From NCBI RefSeq assembly GCF_000015165.1, contig NC_009485.1:7831501-7895500 (forward strand): a DNA stretch of 64,000 nt, in the 5' to 3' direction. The position numbers and the translations under genes were made by a program. Below are positions 42,802-51,882 of the stretch, one piece after another. The notes beneath the pieces were generated by a model. It was given only the letters and a program-made list of their open reading frames with translations, did not search any database and was not told the DNA's origin. Numbering within the stretch: the first letter of the stretch is position 1; the number at the start of each line of letters is the position of its first letter. This DNA comes from Bradyrhizobium sp. BTAi1 (GTDB taxonomy: Bacteria; Pseudomonadota; Alphaproteobacteria; Rhizobiales; Xanthobacteraceae).

Positions 42802-43311
42802 TCAGCCGGTCCTGCCGAGATGTTCCAGCGCATCCTCGGCCCGCAGCGGCACGCGCGACACCTCGTTGTTGAGGTCGACCAGTTGCCCCAGCAAGGCCAG
42901 CAATGTCTTGCGGTCTGCGGCCTTGAGCGGCGCCAGCATGCGCGCCTGCGCGCGATCGACCGACGGCAGGATGTTGCGCAGCTGTGTCGCGCCGGCCTTG
43001 GTCAGATAAAGCAGCTTGACGCGCTTGTCCTCGGCCGACGGCTTGCGCTCGATATGGCCCTTGGCCTCGAGCCGCTCGATGACGCTGCCGAGGGTCGAGC
43101 GGTCGAAGGCGATCACGGCCGACAGCCTGGTCGCATCGATGCCCGGGTGATTCTGGATCGCGACCAGCGCCGCATATTGCACCGGTGTCAGATCGAACTC
43201 CCGGCATTCCTCGACGAAGATCGAGACGGCGATCTGCTGCATCCGCCGGAACAGATAGCCCGGCTTGGTGTAGACCGCGTCCATCGTGATGTCGGACGGC
43301 TTACTCGGCAT
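42802..43311 (-). CDS. MarR-family transcriptional regulator
   Basis: A 169-aa winged-helix repressor: EFDLTPVQYAALVAIQNHPG (about 45-64), recognition region AFDRSTLGSVIERLEAKGHI and wing RKPSAEDKRVKLLYLT. MarR proteins of aromatic-degradation clusters are commonly relieved by CoA esters or phenolic acids. It overlaps the isomerase gene (stop at 43301) by 11 nt, so it is in the same transcript. The palindrome in the isomerase/dioxygenase promoter is its probable target. Confidence 0.87.
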   Translation of the reverse strand: MPSKPSDITMDAVYTKPGYLFRRMQQIAVSIFVEECREFDLTPVQYAALVAIQNHPGIDATRLSAVIAFDRSTLGSVIERLEAKGHIERKPSAEDKRVKLLYLTKAGATQLRNILPSVDRAQARMLAPLKAADRKTLLALLGQLVDLNNEVSRVPLRAEDALEHLGRTG

Positions 43312-43936
43312 CTGGCTGGCGCTCCGGGGCGGCGTCTGCGAAAGCGGGCAAGGCCTTCGCTGCAGCTTCGGCCTGCAACAGACGCGGGAAGGCCGCGACA
43401 TCGACGCCGAAGCGGCGCGCATTGCCGAGCTGCGGCACCAGACAGAGATCGGCCAGCGTCGGCGTCGCGCCGAAGCAGAACGGACCGGGTTCATGCTTGA
43501 CCAGCGCCTCGCAGGCCGCGAGCCCCTCGCGATTGGCCCAGCCCGCCCATCCCGTGACCTTGTCCTCAGGCAGGCCAAGCTCGCGCAACCGCGCGAGCAC
43601 CTTCAGGTTCTGAACAGGATGGGTGTCGCACGCCAGCACCTGCGCGAAGGCGCGGACCTGCGCCCGGCGCAATGGGTCCTGCGGAAGCAGCGGCGGCGAG
43701 GGATGCGTCTCGTCCAGCCATTCGATGATGGCAAGCGACTGGATCAGCACGGTGCCGCTGTCGTCCTCGAGCGTCGGAACGAGGCCTTGCGGGTTGAGCG
43801 TGAGATAGGCAGCGGCGCGCTGCTCGCCCTTGCGGAGATGATGCGGCAGATGCGCGACCGTGAGCCCCTTGAGGTTCAGCGCGATCCGCACGCGATAGGA
43901 CGCGCTGCTGCGGAAATAGCCGTGCAGCTTCATCAT
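43301..43936 (-). CDS. zeta-class GST, maleylpyruvate/maleylacetoacetate isomerase
   Basis: A 211-aa enzyme with the zeta-GST N-terminal motif YFRSSASYRVRIALNLKGL (about 5-23; first Ser-Cys of MaiA is Ser-Ala here) and the thioredoxin-fold VPTLEDDSGTVLIQSLAII. In the gentisate path such enzymes turn maleylpyruvate into fumarylpyruvate with glutathione. It is divergent from gentisate 1,2-dioxygenase across a shared operator. ATG 43936 follows GGGAGGA; a second ATG is at 43933. Confidence 0.86.
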   Translation of the reverse strand: MMKLHGYFRSSASYRVRIALNLKGLTVAHLPHHLRKGEQRAAAYLTLNPQGLVPTLEDDSGTVLIQSLAIIEWLDETHPSPPLLPQDPLRRAQVRAFAQVLACDTHPVQNLKVLARLRELGLPEDKVTGWAGWANREGLAACEALVKHEPGPFCFGATPTLADLCLVPQLGNARRFGVDVAAFPRLLQAEAAAKALPAFADAAPERQPDAE

Positions 43937-43984
43937 GGCATTCCTCCCGATATCATGGCTCTGGTTGTGTTTGACGGTAATCAA

Positions 43985-44004
43985 ATTGGCAGTATACTGT
44001 CAAT
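43985..44004. promoter_or_regulatory. MarR-type operator between isomerase and dioxygenase genes
   Basis: ATTGGCAGTATACTGTCAAT, a 20-nt palindrome with one mismatch; its core CAGTATACTG also occurs at 39989-39998. AGTATACT contains TATACT on both strands, so one bound repressor could block both divergent promoters. Confidence 0.75.
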
Positions 44005-44035
44005 CAAGAACGACATCTGATCCCGGGAGGCAGGC

Positions 44036-45073
44036 ATGGCCGCAGTTTCGACGCCGGAACGCGAGGCATTCTACAAGAAGATCGACGGCGCGAACATGAC
44101 TGCGCTGTGGACCGTGATGAGCGATCTCATCACGCCGGAGCCGAAAAGCGCATGCCGGCCGCATCTCTGGCAGTTCGCGGCCATTCGCGACTACATGATC
44201 GAAGCCGGGCGGCTGATCACCGCCAAGGAGGCGGAGCGGCGCGTGCTGATCCTGGAAAATCCAGGCCTGCGCGGCCAATCCAAGATCACCACCTCGCTCT
44301 ATGCCGGCATCCAGATGGTGATCCCCGGCGACATCGCGCCCGCGCATCGGCACAGCCAGTCGGCCCTGCGTTTCGTGCTGGAAGGCCAGGGCGCATTCAC
44401 GACCGTCGACGGCGAGCGCACCTTGATGCAGCCCGGCGACTTCGTCATCACGCCATCGATGACCTGGCACGATCATGGCAACGAGACCTCCGAGCCGATG
44501 TTCTGGCTCGACGGTCTCGACATTCCGCTGGTGCAGTTCCTCGACGCCTCGTTTGCGCAAGGGTCGGCGGAGGATCAACAGAAGGTCGCGCGGCCGGCCG
44601 GTGACAGCTTCGCACGCTACGGCCACAATCTGCTGCCGGTCGACGCCAAGCGCCGATCCAGGACCTCGCCGATCTTCAACTATCCCTACGCCTATACGCG
44701 CGAGGCGCTGGAGAGCGCGAAGCGGCGCGAGGAGTGGGATGCGTGCCACGGATTGAAGCTGAAATTCTCCAACCCGGAGACCGGCGACTTCGCCATGCCG
44801 ACGATCGGCACCTTCATTCAGCTGCTGCCGAAGGGATTCAAGACGGCGCGCTATCGTTCCACGGATGCGACCGTGTTCACCGCGATCGAGGGCAAGGGCC
44901 GCAGCCGCATCGGCGACCACACGTTTGAATGGGGTCCGCGCGATCTGTTCGTCGTCCCGAGCTGGCAATGGGTCAGCCATGAGGCTGACGAGGATGCGGT
45001 GCTGTTCTCGTTCTCCGACCGGCCGGTGCAGGAGAAGCTCGATCTGTTCCGGGAGGACCGCGGCAACGCCTGA
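44036..45073 (+). CDS. gentisate 1,2-dioxygenase
   Basis: A 345-aa bicupin Fe(II) enzyme that opens gentisate between C1 and C2 to maleylpyruvate. The first cupin shows PAHRHSQSALRFVLEG (His ligands, about 102-117) followed by GDFVITPSMTWHDHGN; the C-terminal cupin lies about 250-330. Length matches the family. GGGAGG precedes the ATG. It is convergent with an ABC importer that may bring in the aromatic acid. Confidence 0.92.
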   Translation: MAAVSTPEREAFYKKIDGANMTALWTVMSDLITPEPKSACRPHLWQFAAIRDYMIEAGRLITAKEAERRVLILENPGLRGQSKITTSLYAGIQMVIPGDIAPAHRHSQSALRFVLEGQGAFTTVDGERTLMQPGDFVITPSMTWHDHGNETSEPMFWLDGLDIPLVQFLDASFAQGSAEDQQKVARPAGDSFARYGHNLLPVDAKRRSRTSPIFNYPYAYTREALESAKRREEWDACHGLKLKFSNPETGDFAMPTIGTFIQLLPKGFKTARYRSTDATVFTAIEGKGRSRIGDHTFEWGPRDLFVVPSWQWVSHEADEDAVLFSFSDRPVQEKLDLFREDRGNA

Positions 45074-45078
45074 CGCGC

Positions 45079-45909
45079 TCAGCGCCAGTGCAGGAGCCGC
45101 GCCTCGAGCAGGCTGATCAGCCGGCCGACGGCAAGGCCAAACAATGAGAGCACCAGGATGCCGGCCATCAGCTGATCGGTCTGCATCAGGTTGCCGGCCT
45201 GCAGCACGAAGGTGCCGATGCCCGTCTCGGCGCCGATCATCTCCGCCGAGACCACCAGCATCAGTGCAACCGACGCAGTGATGCGGAATCCCGCCAGGAT
45301 GGACGGCAGCGCACCGGGCCAGATCACCTTGCGCACGATCGTGGGAAACGGCACGTCGAAGCTCTGCGCCATCCGGATCAGGTTGCGCGGCACGGCATCG
45401 ACACCGCTATAGACCGAGATCGTGGTCGAGAAGAACACGCCCAGCGCGATGGTCGCGATCTTCGGCTGCTCGCCGATGCCGAGCCAGAGGATCAGCAGCG
45501 GCAGCACGGCGATTTTTGGGATCGGAAACAGCGCCGAGACGAAGGTGATGCCGATGCTGCGTGCGATCCGCCACAGGCCGATGGCGAAGCCAACGGCGAT
45601 GCCTGAGGCCGTGCCGAGCGCCCAGCCGGCGACGATGCGCACGAACGACGCCGAGACGTGCTGCCATAGCGCACCGCTCGCCGCCAGCCGATACAATGCG
45701 CGCATGATCATCGCCGGGGTCGGCAGGAACAACGGATTGACCAGTGCAAGACCACCGACCAACTGCCAGACAACGAGCACCGCGGCGAGCGCAAGCCAAC
45801 CGGCCCAGCGGCTCGCGGCCGGCGTGAAGCCAGCGCCGCGGAACGGCACGTGTCGCGCCGGCTGCACGCCGGCCGTCTCGGTCGGATCCTTCGAGGTCCG
45901 CTCAAGCAT
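45079..45909 (-). CDS. ABC importer permease (NitT/TauT type)
   Basis: A 276-aa inner-membrane permease with six helices and the EAA loop MAQSFDVPFPTIVRKVIWPG. It overlaps the ATPase stop by 8 nt. With the ATPase and binding protein it forms a full importer next to gentisate degradation; uptake of an aromatic acid is plausible by location only. Confidence 0.88.
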   Translation of the reverse strand: MLERTSKDPTETAGVQPARHVPFRGAGFTPAASRWAGWLALAAVLVVWQLVGGLALVNPLFLPTPAMIMRALYRLAASGALWQHVSASFVRIVAGWALGTASGIAVGFAIGLWRIARSIGITFVSALFPIPKIAVLPLLILWLGIGEQPKIATIALGVFFSTTISVYSGVDAVPRNLIRMAQSFDVPFPTIVRKVIWPGALPSILAGFRITASVALMLVVSAEMIGAETGIGTFVLQAGNLMQTDQLMAGILVLSLFGLAVGRLISLLEARLLHWR

Positions 45910-46675
45910 GCTGAACCTCGCGCTCGGCGTCGATCGCCTCGTCCCGGATCAGCACCCATAGCTCGTTCTGCAGCTCCAGGAGTTGCGCCCGCGTCGCGGC
46001 ATCACCGCGGCTGTGACGCGGTGATGCGACATTGACGATCTTGCGGATGCGACCTGGACGGCGCGACAGCACGACGATGCGATCGGCGAGCCGCACCGCC
46101 TCCTCGAGATTATGCGTGACATAGACCGCGCCCAGCGTACCATCGGCAAGCAGGTCGACAAAATCCTCCATCAGCAGCTCGCGGGTCTGCGAATCCAGCG
46201 CGGACAACGGCTCATCCATCAGGAGCATCGCCGGACGGACCGCCAATGCGCGGGCAAGGCCGACGCGCTGCCGCATGCCGCCAGACAATTGCTTGGGATA
46301 GACGGCGCGGAAGTCGCTCAGTCCGGTCCGCTGCAGGACATCGTCGACGACAGCGGTGCGTTGCGCCACCGACAGCGACGTATGCAGGAGCGGGAAGGCG
46401 ACGTTCTCGGCGACGCTCGCCCAGGGCAGCAGGGCGAAATCCTGGAACACGAAGGTCAGAGGATTGAGGCAGCCCGGCGGCGGGGCGCCGCGCAGCAGCG
46501 CCTGTCCCGCGCTCGGCTGGAGCAGCCCGCCGAGGATCGATAGCAGCGTGCTCTTGCCGCAGCCGGACGGACCGACGATCGCAACCACCTCGCCGGCCGC
46601 AACCGTGAACGATACGTCATCGAGCACCTCGAGCCGATCGAACCGATGGCTGATGCCCTGCGCGATCAGATCCAT
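45902..46675 (-). CDS. ABC importer ATPase (NitT/TauT type)
   Basis: A 257-aa ATPase with Walker A GPSGCGKST, FQDFALLPW, LSGGMRQR, LLMDEPLSALD and VTHNLEEAV. It is of the usual short SsuB/TauB type, without the AAA-associated domain seen in the ATPases at 6.7 and 31.3 kb. Confidence 0.9.
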   Translation of the reverse strand: MDLIAQGISHRFDRLEVLDDVSFTVAAGEVVAIVGPSGCGKSTLLSILGGLLQPSAGQALLRGAPPPGCLNPLTFVFQDFALLPWASVAENVAFPLLHTSLSVAQRTAVVDDVLQRTGLSDFRAVYPKQLSGGMRQRVGLARALAVRPAMLLMDEPLSALDSQTRELLMEDFVDLLADGTLGAVYVTHNLEEAVRLADRIVVLSRRPGRIRKIVNVASPRHSRGDAATRAQLLELQNELWVLIRDEAIDAEREVQHA

Positions 46676-46715
46676 GTCAGTCGCTTCCGCTGCAGCTCCG
46701 GGAGCCTCACTCCGG

Positions 46716-47717
46716 TCAATCCGGCTTCACATAGTCCTTGGCGATGATCGCCGCGGCATCGTAGCCCGGGTCCGCAAAGCCCTGCGCCTGCAGCCATTTG
46801 ATCTGGCTGTCGATGTTCTTCACGTCGAGCTTGCCGTCGGGATCGATATAGGCGCAATTGCCGACCACCTGATCGACCGGCAAATTGGTGTACTTGCCGA
46901 CAATGTCCAGCAGCGGCTTCGTCCTGTCGTCGATCGCGGCGGTGCCATCCTTCACCGACGCCAGCACCACGTCATGATATTCGCGCTCGGCGCGCTGCAG
47001 CGAGGCGAGCAGCTTGCTGACCGACGCCGCATTCGCCAGGGTCTTCGGACCGGCAAAGACGCCACTCACCTGCCAGGGGGTCTCGTCGCCGACCCAGCCG
47101 AGATGCTTGATGGCGCCCTCGTCCATCAGCTTGCGCGCTGCGGAGACCGGCATCAGCGCCGCGTCGACGGTCTCCCCCTTGATCGCGGCTGCCATGTTCG
47201 ACATCGATTGCAGCGGCACGATCTTCACGTCGGCGAGCTTGAAGCCGTATTTCTCGGCGAGCAGCCCCACCGAGTAGTGAAAGCTCGATCCCACCTGGGT
47301 CATCGCCACGCGCTTGCCGGCGATGTCCTTTGGCGTCTTCAGGCCCGACTCATAAGCCTTGTTGCTGGCGAAGTAGCCGATCAGCGGGAAGCCGGGACGA
47401 TCGCGGCTCATTCCCCCAATGATCTTCAAGGCTCCCTTGCCCGCAAGATTGTAGAGGCCGGCCGTGAACGCGGTGACGCCAACGTCGACATCACCGGTGG
47501 CCGTCGCGACCGCAATCGGTTGGGCCGCATCGAAGAACTTCAGCTCGACGTCCAGCCCGGCGTCGCGGAAATAGCCCTTGTCGAGCGCGATGAACACCGG
47601 GGCCGAGGACGACAGCCTAAGTACGCCGATGCGAAGCTTAGTCTCGTCCGCTCGCGCAGCGGCGATTGAAGCCAGGGCGAGGAAGGTTCCCAGCACGACT
47701 TTGGCGTATCCGAACAT
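46716..47717 (-). CDS. ABC substrate-binding protein
   Basis: A 333-aa periplasmic protein with signal peptide MFGYAKVVLGTFLALASIAA and a SsuA/NMT1-like fold (RIGVLRLSSSAPVFIALDKG, GDVDVGVTAFTAGLYNL). ATG 47717 follows GGAGA; the upstream extension is not coding. First gene of the importer operon; ligand unknown. Confidence 0.88.
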   Translation of the reverse strand: MFGYAKVVLGTFLALASIAAARADETKLRIGVLRLSSSAPVFIALDKGYFRDAGLDVELKFFDAAQPIAVATATGDVDVGVTAFTAGLYNLAGKGALKIIGGMSRDRPGFPLIGYFASNKAYESGLKTPKDIAGKRVAMTQVGSSFHYSVGLLAEKYGFKLADVKIVPLQSMSNMAAAIKGETVDAALMPVSAARKLMDEGAIKHLGWVGDETPWQVSGVFAGPKTLANAASVSKLLASLQRAEREYHDVVLASVKDGTAAIDDRTKPLLDIVGKYTNLPVDQVVGNCAYIDPDGKLDVKNIDSQIKWLQAQGFADPGYDAAAIIAKDYVKPD

Positions 47718-47839
47718 CCAGCTCTCCAAGATCCTGTCACAGGCGGGCCCGACCGCCGGTGGCGCGGGACTTGTTGCAATATTTCCCGCTTGTTGTCGCG
47801 GCAAATTTTGCGACCGTGCTTCGAGCAATCCTCGCCGCT

Positions 47840-48535
47840 TCAGCTTTCGCGTGCCGATATCACGCCATCCAGCCATGCTGCGAACGCCGCGGTCAACTCC
47901 GTGATGACCGCCTGATCGTTGCGGCCGGAGCGTGCGGGCACATGAAAGCCGTGATCGGCCTGGTCGATCGCATGCAGCGTCGCAAGCGGCCCCAGCCGCC
48001 TTACGACGGGCTCCAGCAGTGCGATGTCCGCCAGTTTGTCACGCGTGCCCTGCAAAAACAGCATCGGCACCGCGATCGCATCGAGATGCTCGGCGCGGCT
48101 CACCGACGGTTTGCCGGCCGGATGCAGCGGAAAGCCGAAGAAGGCGAGGCCTGCAACCCGCGGCAGCGGACGCACAGATTGCGCCTGCGATGTCATCCGA
48201 CCGCCGAAGGATTTGCCACCCGCGATCAGCGGCAGATCCGGATAGAGGCGCGCGGCTTCGGCGACAGCGGCGCGCACCGCCGCCTGCGCCAGCGCGGGCG
48301 AGTCGGGACGCTTGCTACCCTTCTCCATGTAGGGAAACTGGAAACGCAGCGTTGCGACGCCGTGTGCGGCGAGGCTTTCGGCCACGCCCGTCATGAAGCC
48401 GTGCGTCATGCCGGCCCCGGCGCCATGAGCGAACACGAAGCATGCCCGCATCTGCGACGGAGCCAGCAGCAAGGCCGATACCGCGCCGAACCCGTCGACA
48501 GCGATGGTGAGAGAACGCAATGGCGAACCGGTCAT
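47840..48535 (-). CDS. alpha/beta-hydrolase (KANL3/Tex30-like)
   Basis: A 231-aa hydrolase with oxyanion segment VFAHGAGAGMTHGFM (about 33-47), nucleophile elbow GGKSFGG (about 105-111), Asp in GTRDKLAD and His in DHGFHV. These belong to the dienelactone-hydrolase-like KANL3/Tex30 group. The substrate is not known. ATG 48535 follows a short GACGGG. It lies alone between the aromatic cluster and the chemoreceptor genes. Confidence 0.78.
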   Translation of the reverse strand: MTGSPLRSLTIAVDGFGAVSALLLAPSQMRACFVFAHGAGAGMTHGFMTGVAESLAAHGVATLRFQFPYMEKGSKRPDSPALAQAAVRAAVAEAARLYPDLPLIAGGKSFGGRMTSQAQSVRPLPRVAGLAFFGFPLHPAGKPSVSRAEHLDAIAVPMLFLQGTRDKLADIALLEPVVRRLGPLATLHAIDQADHGFHVPARSGRNDQAVITELTAAFAAWLDGVISARES

Positions 48536-48622
48536 CCCGTCAGCTTGCGGCTGCGGCCCGCGGAGGGTCAACTCCCTTCATCCGACCGAGCGGCGATCAT
48601 CGCCACCGCCGTCGCGCGCCGC

Positions 48623-50656
48623 TCAGGCAGCGGTGCGGATCGTCCGCAGGAAATCCGCCACATTGCTCTTGAGCGACTCCGCCTGTTGCTGGAGCGCGGC
48701 AGCGGTCGCCAGCGCCGCTTCGGCGCCCGCATCGGTCTGTCCAGCCACGTTGCGAACGTCGCCGATCTCCTGCGTCACGGCCGCGGTGCCGCTGGCCGCC
48801 TGTTCGACATTGCGCGCGATCTCACTGGTGGCGGCGCCCTGCTGCTCGACCGCCGCAGCGATTGCATTGGAGATCTCGGCGATCTCGCGCACCGTGGTGC
48901 CGAACTGGGCAATCGCCCCGACCGTCTCTTCGGTAGCGCTCTGAATGGTGGCGATCTGACTCGAGATCTGCTCGGTGGCCTGCGCCGTCTGCGACGCCAG
49001 ATTTTTCACCTCGCTGGCAACGATCGCAAATCCCCTGCCCGCCTCGCCGGCACGGGCCGCCTCTATGGTCGCGTTGAGCGCCAGCAGGTTGGTCTGGCTC
49101 GCGATCGCCTGAATCAGCTGCACGATGGTTCCGATCCGCTCAGCGGCGCTCGACAGGCCATTGATCAATTCGGAGGTTCGCTGCGTCTCGTGCGTGGCGC
49201 GGGTGGAGACCGTCACCGAACGCTGCACCTGCCCGGATATTTCGCGGATCGACGCTGCGAGTTCCTGGGTGGCCGAAGCCACTGTCTGCACGTTCACTGA
49301 AGCCTGCTCGGCGCGGCTGGCCACGGCTTCCGCCAAGCCACGGCCGCGTTCGGCCACACGCGCCAGCTCGCTCGCGCTCTGGCCCATCTCGGTCGCACGG
49401 CCGCCAACGCCGGTGATGACGCCCTGCATGCCCTGTTCGAAGCGCCCGGCCAGATCAGCCATCATCCGGGTGCGCTCGGCCTCCGATGCCTCGCGCTGGG
49501 CCGCCGCCTCCTGCTCCATCCGCCGGACCGCGAGTGCATTGTCCCGGAACACCTCCACGGCACGCGCCATCCGGCCGATCTCGTTGCGCTGCTCGCCGCC
49601 CGGAATCGGCTGCTCCAGCTCGCCCGCGGCCAGCGACTGCATGCGTTCGGTCATGTTGCGGATCGGGCTCGAGACACTGCTGCCGATCAGCCAGGCCAGC
49701 AAAGCCCCCAGTGCGAGCGCGCCGCCGGCCGTCGCAATCACGGTCTGCTTGGTATCATCTACGGTGACCCTGGTCCGGGCGCCCTGCTCCGCACGCGTCG
49801 TCGCGAGCTGCTGGTTGATGCGGCTGACCTGCGCATCGATCGTGGCGCTGGCGCTGGCGAGCTCGGCCTGCTTGCCGCGCAGTTCGGCGGCCACCTTCAC
49901 GACATCCTCGAGCGCAGCCGCGTCTGCCGTCAGCGCTTCCTTCAGCGCTGCAACCAGCGAGGCCAATTTGGGCTCCACGAGTCCGGCGATTTCGGCCTCA
50001 GTATCCGCGATCGCGAGATTGGCGTAGCGAAAAGCAAGACGGGCATCATCAGCATCGCCGCCCGAAAAGCTGGCGTTGTGACGCATCAATGTCACACGGA
50101 CGCTGTCCACCATGGCCGCCAGCCGCATCGGATTCAGCAAAATCGGCGATCCGGAGCGATTGGCGAGGGCGACCTGGATGCCGGCCGCATTGATCCCCGC
50201 GACAGCGCCGAGCGCGTCGGTCTTGTTGGTCGCAGCGCGCAGCCGGTCGACGGCATCCGCGGCGGCCGCGAACGACGCCCGATAGGTCGCGATCGCACTC
50301 CGTATCGCGCCGACGCCCTGGGCGATGGTTTGGAGCCTTCCGGAATCCCGCTCGACCTGCTCGGTCAGTTGACCGACCGTGTCGATCGCCTTGGTGGCCG
50401 CGTCCTTGTCGGCGACATTCCAGGTGCGGATGAACTTCTCCACCAAACCGTTGGCATTGAGCACAGCCGCGCGGACCTGGGACATTCCGGCGTCAGCCGC
50501 GCCGCTCGCCACGAGCTCGTCGACCGTGCTGCCGATATGCTCGACCTGGATCTTGGCAAAGCCGCCGAGCACCACCAGGAAGCTGAGGATCAGGGCAAAG
50601 CCGCCGAAGATGCGCGGGCGTATACCGAGCCAGGACATCAGCGAATACATCTTCAT
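48623..50656 (-). CDS. methyl-accepting chemotaxis protein 1
   Basis: A 677-aa chemoreceptor. TM1 is near 18-36, a large helical periplasmic sensor (helical-bimodular size, about 37-300) follows, TM2 near 310-330, a HAMP domain (about 332-385) and the signalling domain with tip LNATIEAARAGEAGRGFAIV. ATG 50656 was chosen because upstream residues do not resemble the family. It begins 17 nt after the TRAP-type binding-protein gene ends, so the two are probably made together and may act as receptor and ligand carrier. Confidence 0.9.
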   Translation of the reverse strand: MKMYSLMSWLGIRPRIFGGFALILSFLVVLGGFAKIQVEHIGSTVDELVASGAADAGMSQVRAAVLNANGLVEKFIRTWNVADKDAATKAIDTVGQLTEQVERDSGRLQTIAQGVGAIRSAIATYRASFAAAADAVDRLRAATNKTDALGAVAGINAAGIQVALANRSGSPILLNPMRLAAMVDSVRVTLMRHNASFSGGDADDARLAFRYANLAIADTEAEIAGLVEPKLASLVAALKEALTADAAALEDVVKVAAELRGKQAELASASATIDAQVSRINQQLATTRAEQGARTRVTVDDTKQTVIATAGGALALGALLAWLIGSSVSSPIRNMTERMQSLAAGELEQPIPGGEQRNEIGRMARAVEVFRDNALAVRRMEQEAAAQREASEAERTRMMADLAGRFEQGMQGVITGVGGRATEMGQSASELARVAERGRGLAEAVASRAEQASVNVQTVASATQELAASIREISGQVQRSVTVSTRATHETQRTSELINGLSSAAERIGTIVQLIQAIASQTNLLALNATIEAARAGEAGRGFAIVASEVKNLASQTAQATEQISSQIATIQSATEETVGAIAQFGTTVREIAEISNAIAAAVEQQGAATSEIARNVEQAASGTAAVTQEIGDVRNVAGQTDAGAEAALATAAALQQQAESLKSNVADFLRTIRTAA

Positions 50657-50673
50657 GGCAGGACCTGGCTGTT

Positions 50674-51693
50674 TCAAGGCGTGGATCGGATCGCGGCAAG
50701 CGCTTCCTTGCCGAAGCGCTTCTCGAACTCCGGCTCGAGCGGCTTCATCGCTTCGACAAAGGCCCTGCGATCGAATGTCTCGACCACCTGCATGCCTTTT
50801 TGGCGCAACAGGTCGAGTTTCTCCGTATTGATCTTCGACGTCCACGTCACCTCAGCCGCGCCTTTGGCAGCTGCGATGAGCGCGCTACGCTCGGACGGGT
50901 CGAGCTGCTCGAACATCGCTCGGTTGGCGACGATGGCGACCGGCGAGAAGAAATGACCGGTGAGCGTGAGATGCTTCTGAACCTCGTCGAAGCGACTCGA
51001 CGCGATGGTCGCGATCGGATTCTCCTGGCCGTCAAGCCGGCCGTCCTTGAGCGCGGCATAGACCAGTGGGAAATCCATCGGCACGACGTCGGCGCCGAGC
51101 GCCTTGAACGTCATCTGATAGACGGCATTCGGCAGCACTCGGATTTTCAGGCCCTTCACGTCGTCCGGCGTGATGATCGGCCGCTTTGAGTTAGTGATGT
51201 TGCGAAAGCCATGCAGCCCGACCGCGAGCAGCACAAGACCCTTGTCGGCGAACTTGGCGGCCACCCCGGCGCCGACCGGCCCTTCGGCCACGGCCTTGGC
51301 ATGAGCTGCATCGCGGAACAGGAATGGAATGTCGAACATGCCCATTTCCGGCACCACCGGGCCAAGGACTGGCCCGGAGAGCACGGAGACGTCGACCGCG
51401 CCGCTGCGCGTTGCCGCCAGGATCGCCGTCTCGCTGCCGAGCGCGCCGCCGCCGCGCTCATCGACGACGAAAGACTTGCCGGCCGCTCCAATAAGCTTGG
51501 CGCGGACCTCGTCCGCAGCCATCTGCTGCGGGCTTTGCGGCTGCGCATTATACGCCACCGAAAGCATGCGTGGTGCCGCCATCGATTGTTGCGGGAGATA
51601 TGACGCCAGAGCCGCGAGCACGAAAACTGATACTAATCTGAACAAGCCCGCACCCAATTTGCTTCGCCAGCGCACCCCAATGATTGGAATCAT
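50674..51693 (-). CDS. TRAP-type (DctP) solute-binding protein
   Basis: A 339-aa periplasmic protein with signal peptide (hydrophobic 15-35, MAAP cleavage region) and the DctP fold (ISLxxxxG-like GMFDIPFLFRDAAHAKAV, then LKIRVLPNAVYQMTFKALGA and GRLDGQENPIATI). DctP proteins bind organic acids and normally sit beside DctQ/DctM membrane genes; none is present. Its neighbour is a chemoreceptor. Confidence 0.88.
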   Translation of the reverse strand: MIPIIGVRWRSKLGAGLFRLVSVFVLAALASYLPQQSMAAPRMLSVAYNAQPQSPQQMAADEVRAKLIGAAGKSFVVDERGGGALGSETAILAATRSGAVDVSVLSGPVLGPVVPEMGMFDIPFLFRDAAHAKAVAEGPVGAGVAAKFADKGLVLLAVGLHGFRNITNSKRPIITPDDVKGLKIRVLPNAVYQMTFKALGADVVPMDFPLVYAALKDGRLDGQENPIATIASSRFDEVQKHLTLTGHFFSPVAIVANRAMFEQLDPSERSALIAAAKGAAEVTWTSKINTEKLDLLRQKGMQVVETFDRRAFVEAMKPLEPEFEKRFGKEALAAIRSTP

Positions 51694-51882
51694 AGTTCCG
51701 ATTGGTAGATGAGATATTAAGCCTCACGATCACGAGGTCGAATGGTACTTGAGTGCTCCAGTCCGAAGCAGGCATGCCAGCGCGGCTGCAGCCGGGCTGT
51801 TGCGCTCGCCGCACGCCACGACGAGCTCGCCGCGCCGGACGAATGCCGACCCGGCGTCCGTACATCACATCGGACCCGCGGA

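Noticed and set aside
47666..49300. 544-codon plus-strand frame across hydrolase and chemoreceptor genes
   Set aside because: Covers two recognised minus-strand genes and encodes no recognisable domain.
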